From CBDFNN01 sp965250215 (lineage in GTDB: Bacteria; Bacteroidota; Rhodothermia; Rhodothermales; DATKEJ01), in the NCBI GenBank assembly GCA_965250215.1, contig CBDFNN010000004.1, positions 558,001-622,000 of the forward strand: a DNA stretch of 64,000 nucleotides, written 5' to 3'. Within the stretch, counting starts at the first letter, position 1. Every line of letters starts with the position of its first letter. The translations under genes were made by a program, and so were the position numbers. The notes under the pieces are model-generated. The model made no database searches. It was not told the DNA's origin and saw nothing but the letters and a program-made list of their open reading frames with translations. This document shows positions 8,700 through 16,897 of this stretch, piece after piece.

Positions 8700-8720
8700 T
8701 ACTCAAATGAGTATACACTC
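8700..8720. promoter_or_regulatory. Probable antitoxin operator, overlapping palindromes
   Basis: TACTCA-AA-TGAGTA (8700-8713) is a perfect inverted repeat and overlaps a second one, GAGT...ACTC (8709-8720). The pair lies 14 bp before the antitoxin ATG and overlaps a possible -10 (TATACA, 8712-8717) with TTGAAA at 8691-8696. Ribbon-helix-helix antitoxins typically bind such operators to repress their own operon; the assignment here is inferred from position. Confidence 0.55.
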
Positions 8721-8734
8721 AAAGTGATAATTCT

Positions 8735-8992
8735 ATGGCAAAGACAGAGAAAATGACTCGACTTAATTTTTCCATTCCAGTCGACTTACATCGAAAAATC
8801 AAGGCCGCCGCTTCGCTAGAGGGAAAGTCGATGCGGGACTATGTTCTTGAAAGAGTCCTTCGAGACGATTCCGAATTTGATTGCGAAAACGTCAACGATG
8901 CTATTGCAGATGGACTGAAGGATGTATTGAAGACTAAAAAGGGAGAAATAGAGCTTCCAAGTTACAAGGAATTTCTTCAAGGCCTGAGCTAG
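8735..8992 (+). CDS. Ribbon-helix-helix-type antitoxin
   Basis: An 85-aa protein whose N-terminal half (MTRLNFSIPVDLHRKIKAAA...MRDYVLERVL) has the short beta strand followed by two helices of CopG/Arc-like DNA-binding antitoxins. The C-terminal half is acidic and probably wraps the toxin. The TAG stop overlaps the GTG start of the RelE-like toxin gene by one base, so the two are translationally coupled. It is preceded by a two-part palindrome that fits autoregulation. The family is inferred from pattern and context. Confidence 0.8.
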   Translation: MAKTEKMTRLNFSIPVDLHRKIKAAASLEGKSMRDYVLERVLRDDSEFDCENVNDAIADGLKDVLKTKKGEIELPSYKEFLQGLS

Positions 8993-9330
8993 TGTATTCA
9001 ATTCGACTAACAAGGTCATTTCAACGAGATGTAAAAAGACTGAGAAAGAAATACCGGAGACTAACTGAAGATCTGAAACCATTAGTCGATGAATTGAGCA
9101 AAGGTGATTTTTCTAGACACGAAGCCATTAAGGGATTCTCTCATAAGGTTTACAAGGCTCGGGTTCGGAGCAGTGATCAAGGCAAGGGAAAGAGAGGAGG
9201 ATTTCGGGTGATCTATTACGTGGTGGTCGATGACACGGAGATCTTTCTGCTCTCTATCTACGCGAAAGCAAGAAAGTCCGACATAGATTCCGACTACATA
9301 AAGAAAATCGTGGATGACGACCTTATCTAA
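8992..9330 (+). CDS. RelE/ParE-superfamily toxin
   Basis: A 112-aa basic protein, the toxin partner of the preceding antitoxin. It starts at the GTG overlapping the antitoxin stop. The fold signature is visible: N-terminal strand SIRLTRSFQRDVKRLRKKYR, a central basic HKVYKARVR strand, and the C-terminal pair GGFRVIYYVV...IFLLSIYAKARKSDI typical of RelE/HigB-like toxins. RelE members cleave mRNA at the ribosome and ParE members poison gyrase. The Arg/Lys-rich centre and the FRVIYY strand fit RelE better, but activity cannot be told from sequence alone. Confidence 0.85.
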   Translation: MYSIRLTRSFQRDVKRLRKKYRRLTEDLKPLVDELSKGDFSRHEAIKGFSHKVYKARVRSSDQGKGKRGGFRVIYYVVVDDTEIFLLSIYAKARKSDIDSDYIKKIVDDDLI

Positions 9331-9563
9331 AGTCCGAGAGTGAGGTCCTATTTCTTGCTCCAAATCCCATCTTGATTCGAGGAGACCACGAAAAGACGAC
9401 CCGCCCATTTCCCCCCTCGATAATGATCTATACCGCAACTTGGCTGTATTTGCTTCGATAAACGAGTGACAAGGAACGATAGACGATTCCGGTCAACGGA
9501 AAACGTTAATTCGTCGTAGATTGAACCCATCACGCATCACTCAAAACCCATCACATCTCCCTC
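9331..9563. other. Intergenic region with word-like repeats
   Basis: No gene is visible. The stretch from about 9460 to 9560 is made of words such as GAACGATAGACGATTCCGG and CCCATCACGCATCACTC that resemble the A/C-rich words found inside crtI and near 56760. Confidence 0.4.
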
Positions 9564-10373
9564 ATGCGATTCATTCCCAAAATAAGACGCAGAAATCGAC
9601 TTCCCGAAACCGGCAACAGCAAGGTTGTCGTGATCACCGGTGCGTCCTCGGGTCTAGGATTCGCCCTGGCATCCTTGTTCGCTGTGGATGGACACAAGGT
9701 GGCTTTGTTGGCTCGGCGCATAGATCGAATGACACATTTGGAAACCGACATTAGGTCCTTTGGAGGGAAAGCGCTAGCAGTGCAATGCGATGTGTCAGAC
9801 AAAGCTCAGGTTGCCGAGGCTTTTCAGAAGGTCAAAGATCACTGGGGCGTTATCGATACAGTGATTCTCAATGCCGGGACACATTCCTCCGAGAATGGAG
9901 TGGGTCTTAAATCAGAAGACATGGAGAGAGTATTTCAAGTCAACTATTTCGGTGCGGGTTACTGCATCGAGCAGGTTTTGCCTGATATGATTCGTCGGGG
10001 CATTGGCCACATTGTTGCCGTGTCCAGCCTAGCTGGATATCGTGGGATACCAGGAGGAAAAATCTACGGAGCGAGCAAGGCGGCCTTGACCAATATGATG
10101 GAAGGACTTCGAATCGAACTGAAGCCATTTGGTATCAAGGTGACCACGATTTGTCCGGGCTATGTCAAGACCGAGATGACCGCAGAGAACGAGCACAAGA
10201 TGCCTTTCTTGATGGATCTCGACAAGGCGGCGAAGCGGATGTACAAGGCAATCAACAAGCAGAAGAAACACTACGCCTTCCCAAAGAGAATGGCCACGCT
10301 GGTAAGGATGGGTCGGATTACGCCCAACGCGGTTTATGATCGAGCAGCGAGGAGGGTTCGAGGGAAGAGATAA
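9564..10373 (+). CDS. Short-chain dehydrogenase/reductase
   Basis: A classical SDR oxidoreductase of 269 aa. The NAD(P)-binding motif TGASSGLG is at residues 25-32, followed by NAG in strand 4. The catalytic set is Ser155 (SSLAG), Tyr168 and Lys172 (YGASK), with ICPGYVKTEM after strand 6. Arg at ALLARR just after strand 2 favours NADP(H). The C-terminus is basic (RMATLVRMG...RRVRGKR), as in SDRs acting on membrane-associated lipids such as 3-ketoacyl or 3-ketosphinganine substrates; this is only suggestive. The basic N-terminal extension (RFIPKIRRRNR) is unusual. It is a single gene, 77 bp before the next. Confidence 0.9.
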   Translation: MRFIPKIRRRNRLPETGNSKVVVITGASSGLGFALASLFAVDGHKVALLARRIDRMTHLETDIRSFGGKALAVQCDVSDKAQVAEAFQKVKDHWGVIDTVILNAGTHSSENGVGLKSEDMERVFQVNYFGAGYCIEQVLPDMIRRGIGHIVAVSSLAGYRGIPGGKIYGASKAALTNMMEGLRIELKPFGIKVTTICPGYVKTEMTAENEHKMPFLMDLDKAAKRMYKAINKQKKHYAFPKRMATLVRMGRITPNAVYDRAARRVRGKR

Positions 10374-10450
10374 GTCGAAGCTCGAGTTGTGCCCCCTCAA
10401 ACACCTTATAAAGTATCATCATGAGATTGCACACTGAACTATAACCGACA

Positions 10451-11668
10451 ATGATGAAATCGACATTCTCCCTGGTGCTATTGATGGCACTCATGTCAAA
10501 TCTTAGTGCTCAATCAGCAGAGCCAACAATTACGGACAGTTTATATTCTGAAACACTGGATCGTCAACAAGAATATTGGGTCCGGCTACCAGAAAACTAT
10601 AATCCGGATAGTCGATATCCCGTGGTTTATCTATTGGATGGATTTTCCCTTCAACAAGCACTCTTCACAGCCTACGATAATTACTGGGGGCATTATCTAC
10701 CACATATGATATTGGTGGGAGTCTCCAATCGATCCAATCGTACCCTGGATCTCACCACTTCTCAAATCAGTTCTCGAAGAGGTGCCGGCATGGACGAAGA
10801 AACTGGCGGAGCGGAGCAGTTTTCACAATTCCTGATCAAAGAACTGATGCCATATGTTGAAACTAAATTTGCCGCATCACCCTATCGAACACTCATTGGC
10901 CACTCCTATTCGGGCTTATTCACAGTCAACATGCTAGTGAATCATCGAGAGCAGTTTGCCAACTACATAGCGATTGACCCTAGCATGGATTGGGATGGAC
11001 AGAAATTGCTTTTACAAGCCAAGGAGGAATTTGCTAAAGGAGGTTTTGAAGGGAAATTTCTATTTGTCTCGCTGGCAGCCGAGCAGCTACACATGTGGGA
11101 CGAGAAGGTGAATATGGACAATCTCATGGACGACATATCTGAGTTTACCTTGTTTGCTCGCTCGATTGTAGAGTTGACAGATCTGTGCCAATCCAACGAC
11201 GAGCTCAACTTCTCCTGGAAAGTCTACCCCGAAGATTTGCATGGAACCGTGCCACTCCCATCGATGATTGATGGCTTGGTTGAGGTCTTCAAATGGTATC
11301 AGTTTAAGTCGCCTCAGAAGTACAACAATCCGGCGACGAGTGTCGATGAAATCGAAAAAATGCTGGAAGAGCAAGCTGCGATCTATGCCATCAACCTTGG
11401 CTATGAGGTACCACCGATGGTCGAGGAATTGTTTAGTGGATATGGCTATATGAATTTGCAGATGGAGCAGCCTGAGAAAGCTCGTATGTTTTTCCAGAAG
11501 AACCTAGACTATTACCCAACTAGCGCCACGGCCTTCGATTCCATGGCCGACTATTATGTAGCGATGGAGGATAAGGAGAATGCTTTGAAAATGGTCATCA
11601 AGGCTTACCAGCTAAGCAAGACCCCCTACTTTGAGGAGCGCATCAAGGAGCTTTCCGGGAAGGATTGA
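10451..11668 (+). CDS. Exported esterase-D-like alpha/beta hydrolase with C-terminal TPR
   Basis: A 405-aa exported hydrolase of the esterase D/enterochelin esterase-like family. The signal peptide is about residues 1-21 (ending NLSAQS). The hydrolase core contains YPVVYLLDG and the nucleophile elbow GHSYSG with Ser152; LHGTVPLPS supplies the probable catalytic His near residue 260. From about residue 315 two TPR-like helix pairs follow (GYGYMNLQMEQPEKARMFF, ADYYVAMEDKENALKM). The TPR tail suggests docking to a partner. A second family member lies at 16898-17725 on the other strand. The substrate is not determined. Confidence 0.85.
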   Translation: MMKSTFSLVLLMALMSNLSAQSAEPTITDSLYSETLDRQQEYWVRLPENYNPDSRYPVVYLLDGFSLQQALFTAYDNYWGHYLPHMILVGVSNRSNRTLDLTTSQISSRRGAGMDEETGGAEQFSQFLIKELMPYVETKFAASPYRTLIGHSYSGLFTVNMLVNHREQFANYIAIDPSMDWDGQKLLLQAKEEFAKGGFEGKFLFVSLAAEQLHMWDEKVNMDNLMDDISEFTLFARSIVELTDLCQSNDELNFSWKVYPEDLHGTVPLPSMIDGLVEVFKWYQFKSPQKYNNPATSVDEIEKMLEEQAAIYAINLGYEVPPMVEELFSGYGYMNLQMEQPEKARMFFQKNLDYYPTSATAFDSMADYYVAMEDKENALKMVIKAYQLSKTPYFEERIKELSGKD

Positions 11669-11707
11669 TAATTTGCAAACAATCAATATTTTGCTAAGAA
11701 ATTAAAC

Positions 11708-13099
11708 ATGAAACGAATCGCGATTGTCCTGCTTTTTTGTTTGGGTCCTATTTCCACATCCACCGCAACTTCCATGCAGGATATCGAAGGGCTCATACAT
11801 AGTAAGGACAAGTTCATCCAGGTCGTCACGAATGAGGAGCAAAGCATCTACTACGCGGGAGCTGATTTCGATTTGACCAGCACAAAAAATGGGCAGCCGA
11901 TTACTTGGAGCATCCAGCCTCTCTCAGCTGGCTCGGGTGATTTGATTATCAAGGAAGTCCTTGATAAGAAAACAGAAAAGACCCTTACCGCCAAACTAAC
12001 CCGCGGGAAACTAGGCGAGCCAACGCGTCGATTCTCCCTCATTGCCCAATTCACCCGCAAAGGCAAAGAAGTCAATAAAGAATACCAGATCTACGTGCTC
12101 TCCAAACCACTCCGGGTAATGACTTGGAATATCTGGGGTAAGGAAGGCCATAAAACCGCGACACAACCAATCGAACCCGAAGGCGGCGAGTTCAACTACC
12201 GCTATCTCTACCACTACAAAGCCAAGGACACGAATCAACGTGACCGCGTCGCCGCTGTCATCAATGAATCGGGTGCCGACATAGTCTTGCTACAGGAGAC
12301 CTATGGCCAAATCGATTTTCTCAAAGAGAACACCTCTCTAAAATATAGCTTCGGTGGTGAAGGACGGGGTGCTAGCATTTCAGTGTTGAGCAGATTTCCA
12401 ATCGATAAAGAATTTACACTCGGCTCTGACTCCAACTATCTGGGCGCCGAGATCAAACTTTCGGAAAGTCACGAGATAGCTGCCTTTTCAAGCCATTTCA
12501 CATCAAAAGATTCGAACTGGCAAACCACACCTGATACCGTCACCGACCATCAAGGCATCGAGATAGACAAGCGCGAGCGCATGCCTGCTGCCAGAGAATT
12601 GATCTCGTATGTCGAAGAAAATAACTACCTCAAAAATGCCGACCAAACCCCTGTTCTCATAGGAGGAGACCACAACGCGATTTCACATCTCGACTATGTT
12701 GCATCAACCATTGGAAAACCGCAGAACTATGGTAGAGGCATTATCGCAGCGCCCGTCAGCATGCTCTTCACGGACAATGGATTTACTGATTCTTATCGGC
12801 AAGTCAATCCTGACCCCCTTGAATACCCTTGCCTCAGCTACAGCTCTGTCTATCTCCAAGCTGCAGGCCCCGTCAAAGCTGGCGACTGGCCAGCGGATCG
12901 CCCACATTTCCGCATCGACTATATTTACTCCAAAGGGAGCAAGCTCGTCCCCGTCGAATCTAAAATAATCAATACATTTGATGGTAAAGTCCTGACCTAC
13001 CCCGAATTTGACTCCGATAATAAACTCACCAAACGAGGTGTCTACATTTTCCCCTCTGACCACGCTGCCATCCTGAGCACCTATGAGTGGCTTGACTAA
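11708..13099 (+). CDS. Exported endonuclease/exonuclease/phosphatase-family protein
   Basis: A 463-aa protein with a signal peptide (about residues 1-21), a beta-rich N-terminal domain to about residue 130, and an EEP (DNase I-like) catalytic domain. Catalytic motifs appear in order: TWNIW, LQET, SSHFT, GGDHNA, RIDYIY and PSDHAAI, so metal and phosphate ligands are all present. Exported EEP proteins include nucleases, sphingomyelinases and phosphodiesterases; the large domain before TWNIW is shared with bacterial proteins of unknown substrate. It follows the esterase by 39 bp and may be co-transcribed with it. Confidence 0.88.
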   Translation: MKRIAIVLLFCLGPISTSTATSMQDIEGLIHSKDKFIQVVTNEEQSIYYAGADFDLTSTKNGQPITWSIQPLSAGSGDLIIKEVLDKKTEKTLTAKLTRGKLGEPTRRFSLIAQFTRKGKEVNKEYQIYVLSKPLRVMTWNIWGKEGHKTATQPIEPEGGEFNYRYLYHYKAKDTNQRDRVAAVINESGADIVLLQETYGQIDFLKENTSLKYSFGGEGRGASISVLSRFPIDKEFTLGSDSNYLGAEIKLSESHEIAAFSSHFTSKDSNWQTTPDTVTDHQGIEIDKRERMPAARELISYVEENNYLKNADQTPVLIGGDHNAISHLDYVASTIGKPQNYGRGIIAAPVSMLFTDNGFTDSYRQVNPDPLEYPCLSYSSVYLQAAGPVKAGDWPADRPHFRIDYIYSKGSKLVPVESKIINTFDGKVLTYPEFDSDNKLTKRGVYIFPSDHAAILSTYEWLD

Positions 13100-13242
13100 A
13101 TCAGAAACCAATGACTATGGCGTTTAGGGCTTTCAAGTGCCTATAATACATGAGTCGGGAGGCTTCCTTTCAGGATCCGACTACAAATCACCCATGATGT
13201 CACCCTGCGCGCCTGTCTTGAAGCGCACATTAAACCGGAAAA
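13100..13242. other. Intergenic gap
   Basis: I recognise no gene or RNA here; it leads into a short uncertain reading frame at 13243. Confidence 0.3.
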
Positions 13243-13467
13243 ATGATGAGTAATGACCAGTCAGCCATGGCGAAACGAATGATTAATGCCAGTATATGCG
13301 CCTACCAAATTCACCCTAAGGGTTGGAAGCCAGACGGATTAACACCCCTGCAAACACGTACAATTCAAGGTCCGGGAGACGCCTATTTTTATAACGTCGT
13401 GCCTCTTTATCAGGATGTGGCGGCTGCTCATTCGGCGGTTACTTCCTATCTACCATGTTTTCAATAA
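13243..13467 (+). pseudogene. Short reading frame, possible remnant of a lipase-like gene
   Basis: A 74-codon frame (MMSNDQ...VTSYLPCFQ) with protein-like composition, including INASICAYQIHPKGW and YFYNVVPLYQDV. This looks like the beginning of a larger globular protein that ends abruptly. The ICAYQI...GW pattern recalls the N-terminus of class 3 lipase-like proteins, but this is a weak impression. It lies between two exported-protein genes and may be a truncated relic or a genuine small protein. Confidence 0.35.
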
Positions 13468-13536
13468 GGGATATTCTCGTTGGCTAAGACCACGAGTTGG
13501 CGCACTTCGTTGCCAGCACAGCACTACCGAAAAACT

Positions 13537-14610
13537 ATGAGGCGATACTTACTAACATTGGCATTCATTTGGGTCACTGTCTTGCCAGTGACTGCGCAAA
13601 ATTATCCGGATCACAGCTCCGTCTATCTCAATGATTTTGCCGGATTGATCGACGCCGAAACAGGTGCCCGCATCTTATCGATGCTAGAACAGGCAAAGGC
13701 AAAGCGCGATCACGAAGTCGTCGTTGTCACGATAAACCAAATGACCGACTATGAAGCGGGCCATATGTCGATCGAGGATTTCGGGACAGGCCTTTTCAAC
13801 CACTGGGGCGTGGGTAATGCACAATTCAATGATGGGATTCTGATTCTTGTCTCGCGCTACGATCGAAAAATGCGGATTGCACTTGGGTCCGGATATCCTA
13901 TGATCTATGATGGCCGAATGAAGAGAGTCATTGACGACTACTTTCTTCCCGATTTCAAAAATGATGACTACGCCGAAGGGATCGAGTTGGGCGTAAGAGA
14001 AACACTGAGGCGGTCTATTCTGAGTCGAGACGATTCTGGGAATGTCATCGCGCCTTCTCGTCTTGCCGATCTTGCAGAAAGAGCCAGGGATACCGCGACC
14101 TCGGGTGGTTTAATAAGCTGGCTCTTGGGCATTTTCGGTATCGGCGGCGCTGGTATTAGTGGTGGAATATCTTGGCGCCGGTTTCGCAGAAACCGACCAC
14201 GGGAATGCGATCTTTGCGGTCGGAAAATGTGGCGCTTAAGCGAACAAAACGACGACGCTTATCTAAGCCACGGACAGCAAGTGGAAGAGGCGATCACCTC
14301 AAAAGATTATGATGTTTGGTTTTGTGATCGCTGCGACCATGCGATGATCGAAGGCTATAAAAAATGGTTTTCTGAGTTTTCCGCCTGCCCCAGTTGTCAT
14401 TTTAAAACCTTGCACTCGCAGCGGACGGTACTATCGCAAGCTACCACCTCTAGCACGGGCAAGGCTCGTGTTGACTACGCTTGCCGCAACTGTGTTCATA
14501 GATCGACAGAAACTGTAACAATAGCAAAAAAGTCCAGTTCGTCTTTAGGGTCTTCGGGTTCTTTCGGCGGAGGAAGTTCCAGCGGTGGTGGTGCCAGCGG
14601 CAGTTGGTAA
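13537..14610 (+). CDS. TPM-domain (YgcG-like) membrane protein with added Cys-pair region
   Basis: A 357-aa exported protein. The ATG at 13537 begins a signal peptide (MRRYLLTLAF...VTAQ); the frame opens at a TTG 19 codons upstream but that extension has no signal. The TPM domain (about residues 27-150) shows VYLNDFAGLID, VVTINQM, the GILILVSRYDRKMRIALG strand pair and a DDYF-PDF-ND motif. A membrane segment (LISWLLGIFGIGGAG) follows near residue 205. Then come four Cys pairs, CDLC, CDRC, CPSC and CRNC, which probably bind zinc, and a Ser/Gly tail ending GGGASGSW, as in YgcG proteins. The Cys-pair region between membrane helix and tail is less usual. It probably acts in envelope assembly. Confidence 0.85.
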   Translation: MRRYLLTLAFIWVTVLPVTAQNYPDHSSVYLNDFAGLIDAETGARILSMLEQAKAKRDHEVVVVTINQMTDYEAGHMSIEDFGTGLFNHWGVGNAQFNDGILILVSRYDRKMRIALGSGYPMIYDGRMKRVIDDYFLPDFKNDDYAEGIELGVRETLRRSILSRDDSGNVIAPSRLADLAERARDTATSGGLISWLLGIFGIGGAGISGGISWRRFRRNRPRECDLCGRKMWRLSEQNDDAYLSHGQQVEEAITSKDYDVWFCDRCDHAMIEGYKKWFSEFSACPSCHFKTLHSQRTVLSQATTSSTGKARVDYACRNCVHRSTETVTIAKKSSSSLGSSGSFGGGSSSGGGASGSW

Positions 14611-14680
14611 TCCACACCTATTTCAGCGCAAAGTCTGCCGGTCTGTTTCTGAATTAAAGCTGAATCGACTACCTTCAAAT

Positions 14681-14917
14681 ATGGACAAAGCCGGTTTAAA
14701 ATCATATGAAGCAAGATGGAAGCTTCTCAATGAGCGTCAAAAGAAAGAGCGAGCAAAAATGACGATGGAGGAGAAGTACCAGACGATGGTTTCGATACAT
14801 CGCTTGGCCGCTTCGATCGGCCGACCAGCGCAAAGGAATGAGAAATCAGAACAACTGGTCTGGGAGACATGGAAAGTACTGAGAGAGCGTTTTTCTGCAG
14901 AAACGACACTTAGTTGA
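14681..14917 (+). CDS. Small helical protein coupled to a nucleotidyltransferase
   Basis: A 78-aa charged, probably helical protein (MDKAGLKSYEARWKLLNE...), starting at the ATG at 14681. An in-frame upstream start at 14585 would overlap the TPM gene and adds no domain. The TGA stop overlaps the TTG start of the following nucleotidyltransferase in a TTGA arrangement, so they are translationally coupled. Small proteins paired with this type of nucleotidyltransferase are often antitoxin or specificity partners; that role is inferred from layout only. Confidence 0.65.
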   Translation: MDKAGLKSYEARWKLLNERQKKERAKMTMEEKYQTMVSIHRLAASIGRPAQRNEKSEQLVWETWKVLRERFSAETTLS

Positions 14918-15489
14918 GCACCAATCCCATAGATCCACTTTCGGCACCAATCAATGCGGTCGATTCTCTGATTCAATCTTTTGATAATAAGGGAATCGTC
15001 ATTGGTGGAGTCGCGGCTACTTTTCTTGGCACTCCAAGAATGACAGCTGATGTTGACGCCCTGATCATGATGGGCCACGCTGATATTCCTCGACTAATCA
15101 CGCGAGCAAATGCATTGGGACTCGTAGAAAGACTCCCTGATACAGAAGATTTTGCCCTTAGGAGCAACATGATTTTGCTCCGACATGAGGAAAGTGGCGT
15201 AGATGTAGATATCGCAATCGGTCAACTACCCTTCGAAGAAGAGGCAGTCCAGCGAGCGAAGGTCTATCAAACCGAACACGTCCGACTTAGGCTTCCCAGT
15301 CCAGAGGATTTGATCATTCTCAAACTTGCAGCATTTCGACCTAAAGACAGAATTGATATTGAATCGATTATTGAGCTTCATCCAGATTTGGATCGGGACA
15401 GAATTGTTGAATGGGGTCGGAAGTTTTCTCAATTACTTGAGAGGCCCGAAATGATGGAGTATCTCTTGAGGAAACTGGAGCTATCATGA
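14914..15489 (+). CDS. AbiEii/DUF6036-like nucleotidyltransferase
   Basis: A 191-aa protein of the Pol-beta-like nucleotidyltransferase superfamily. The active-site signature is clear near residue 33-50: VIGGVAATFLGTPRMTADVDALI, that is, the GG helix, an Arg-x-Thr, and the DxD metal pair, with a third acidic position in VDVDIAIG near residue 105. The C-terminal PSPEDLIILKLAAFRPKD motif is typical of the AbiEii-like branch used in toxin-antitoxin and abortive-infection modules. The start is a TTG overlapping the previous stop. With its small partner it forms a compact two-gene unit; a housekeeping role is possible. Confidence 0.8.
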   Translation: MSTNPIDPLSAPINAVDSLIQSFDNKGIVIGGVAATFLGTPRMTADVDALIMMGHADIPRLITRANALGLVERLPDTEDFALRSNMILLRHEESGVDVDIAIGQLPFEEEAVQRAKVYQTEHVRLRLPSPEDLIILKLAAFRPKDRIDIESIIELHPDLDRDRIVEWGRKFSQLLERPEMMEYLLRKLELS

Positions 15490-15511
15490 GAGAAAGAGCA
15501 TTGCTCAATCT

Positions 15512-16219
15512 ATGAAGAGAAAAATACTGGCGACCGTCCTCGCGTCCTCCCTCCTACTTGCAGCCCTTTCTTGGTATATGGGCGGGCGACTCATTCGTCC
15601 ACAAAACCACTCAGTAGAACTACCGGTCGACAATTCTTATGAATCACCAAAGAGGGTCGGTGAGTTGCTACATGAGGGAGTCTTGCTTTTCGGAGAAGAC
15701 CAAAGTCATTACGGCTTCGCTGTCGACACCCTTTCCATTTTAGATTTGGATGGTTCGCCATATGCTAAAATCTGGAAAACGGTAGACGGCTTCATAGAGC
15801 ATTCCGATAATTTAATTCGGGTTACAAAGAGCATTCGCATTCTCTCGCAGGAGCCGGATATCATAGTGTTCGATGCGATTAAAGAGGATGCCGAATTCAA
15901 GGTTTTAGTTAATGGAGAATGGAAACGAATCTCACATCCCGACAGAGCGACGTACAAACCATGGTCTGAATTTATTGCTGATTTGTATATCAGTGTGAAG
16001 GACAAGTCCCCCTTGAGAGTCTCTCCTTCAGTTGAATCTGATATAATTGAGGGATGGGGAGACAACATCTTCGAGGTGGAGCAGGTAAAAGCCGATTGGT
16101 TGAAAATAGTCTGCTCTGAAGCTTCAGATCCGAGCTCGACGAACCCGACAGCTTGTACAGGATGGGTAAAATGGCGAGAGGGTAATCGCCTTTTGGTAGA
16201 CCTAGGTTATATTATATAA
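15512..16219 (+). CDS. Exported hypothetical protein with C-terminal SH3-like domain
   Basis: A 235-aa protein with an N-terminal signal or anchor (MKRKILATVLASSLLLAALSW). No family is recognised for the central region. The last 80 residues (SPLRVSPSVESDIIEGW...WLKIVC...TGWVKWREG) have the pattern of a bacterial SH3 (SH3b) domain, which often binds cell-wall peptides. Two Cys flank a loop within this domain and may form a disulfide. It lies 22 bp after the nucleotidyltransferase and 20 bp before a lipoprotein gene. Confidence 0.65.
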   Translation: MKRKILATVLASSLLLAALSWYMGGRLIRPQNHSVELPVDNSYESPKRVGELLHEGVLLFGEDQSHYGFAVDTLSILDLDGSPYAKIWKTVDGFIEHSDNLIRVTKSIRILSQEPDIIVFDAIKEDAEFKVLVNGEWKRISHPDRATYKPWSEFIADLYISVKDKSPLRVSPSVESDIIEGWGDNIFEVEQVKADWLKIVCSEASDPSSTNPTACTGWVKWREGNRLLVDLGYII

Positions 16220-16239
16220 ATCTATGAAGAGAGACGAGA

Positions 16240-16761
16240 ATGAAGACGAGAACGATTCTGATAGTATTTGCATCAATTATATCCTTTAGCCTAGGATGCT
16301 CTCAACTTCCAAAGACGCCAGAACTCATAGACAAGACGGGTCGAATTGAGGCTCAAGTACTATCCCCGCTAAGAGATAGCTTGATGGTCAGATATTTTGG
16401 AGAAGAGACTGCATTCGTGATATCACTCATTGATAAAGATGAGAAATATTTGCTAGCCACCATTCTTCTGACCTCGGACTTTGAGACCTTTCTGTTTGAC
16501 AAAGAGACTGAGGTTTGTGGCTATTCTAGATTTGAAAAAATAGATGTAATAATATTTGGTGACAACCTTTGTAAAGAACTATTTAGCGAGACCGGAAGGA
16601 AAAAAGTGCTGGCTTATCTTGAGCCTTTGGAAGATATACTTGAACCTGGTCTTGAGAAATTCGGGAATCTAAACTTCATTGAACCAGAGGTATGGGTGTT
16701 TAGACTGGATGGAAATAGCCTGAAGCTCGTCGACATAGGAATGTTCGGGTTCCTGGATTAG
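16240..16761 (+). CDS. Lipoprotein of unknown function
   Basis: A 173-aa protein with a lipoprotein signal: basic start MKTR, a hydrophobic core and lipobox FSLGC with Cys20. The rest is not recognised. It follows the SH3-domain gene by 20 bp in the same direction, so both may act together in the envelope. Confidence 0.7.
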   Translation: MKTRTILIVFASIISFSLGCSQLPKTPELIDKTGRIEAQVLSPLRDSLMVRYFGEETAFVISLIDKDEKYLLATILLTSDFETFLFDKETEVCGYSRFEKIDVIIFGDNLCKELFSETGRKKVLAYLEPLEDILEPGLEKFGNLNFIEPEVWVFRLDGNSLKLVDIGMFGFLD

Positions 16762-16897
16762 ATTTCTCCCTCGCCAACCATTGATTACAAATCCCATTTC
16801 TTCGCTAGGCATGCTTTGTTTGACTCAACAATTGCAACCTTTATTAACATAGAAGGATTGCCAGCTTCCTCGTTGACCACTGAAAATAGAACGGCTA

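Noticed and set aside
8517..8756. 79-codon reading frame before the antitoxin gene
   Set aside because: It is built partly of repeat words, has no protein-like pattern, and overlaps the antitoxin operator and start.
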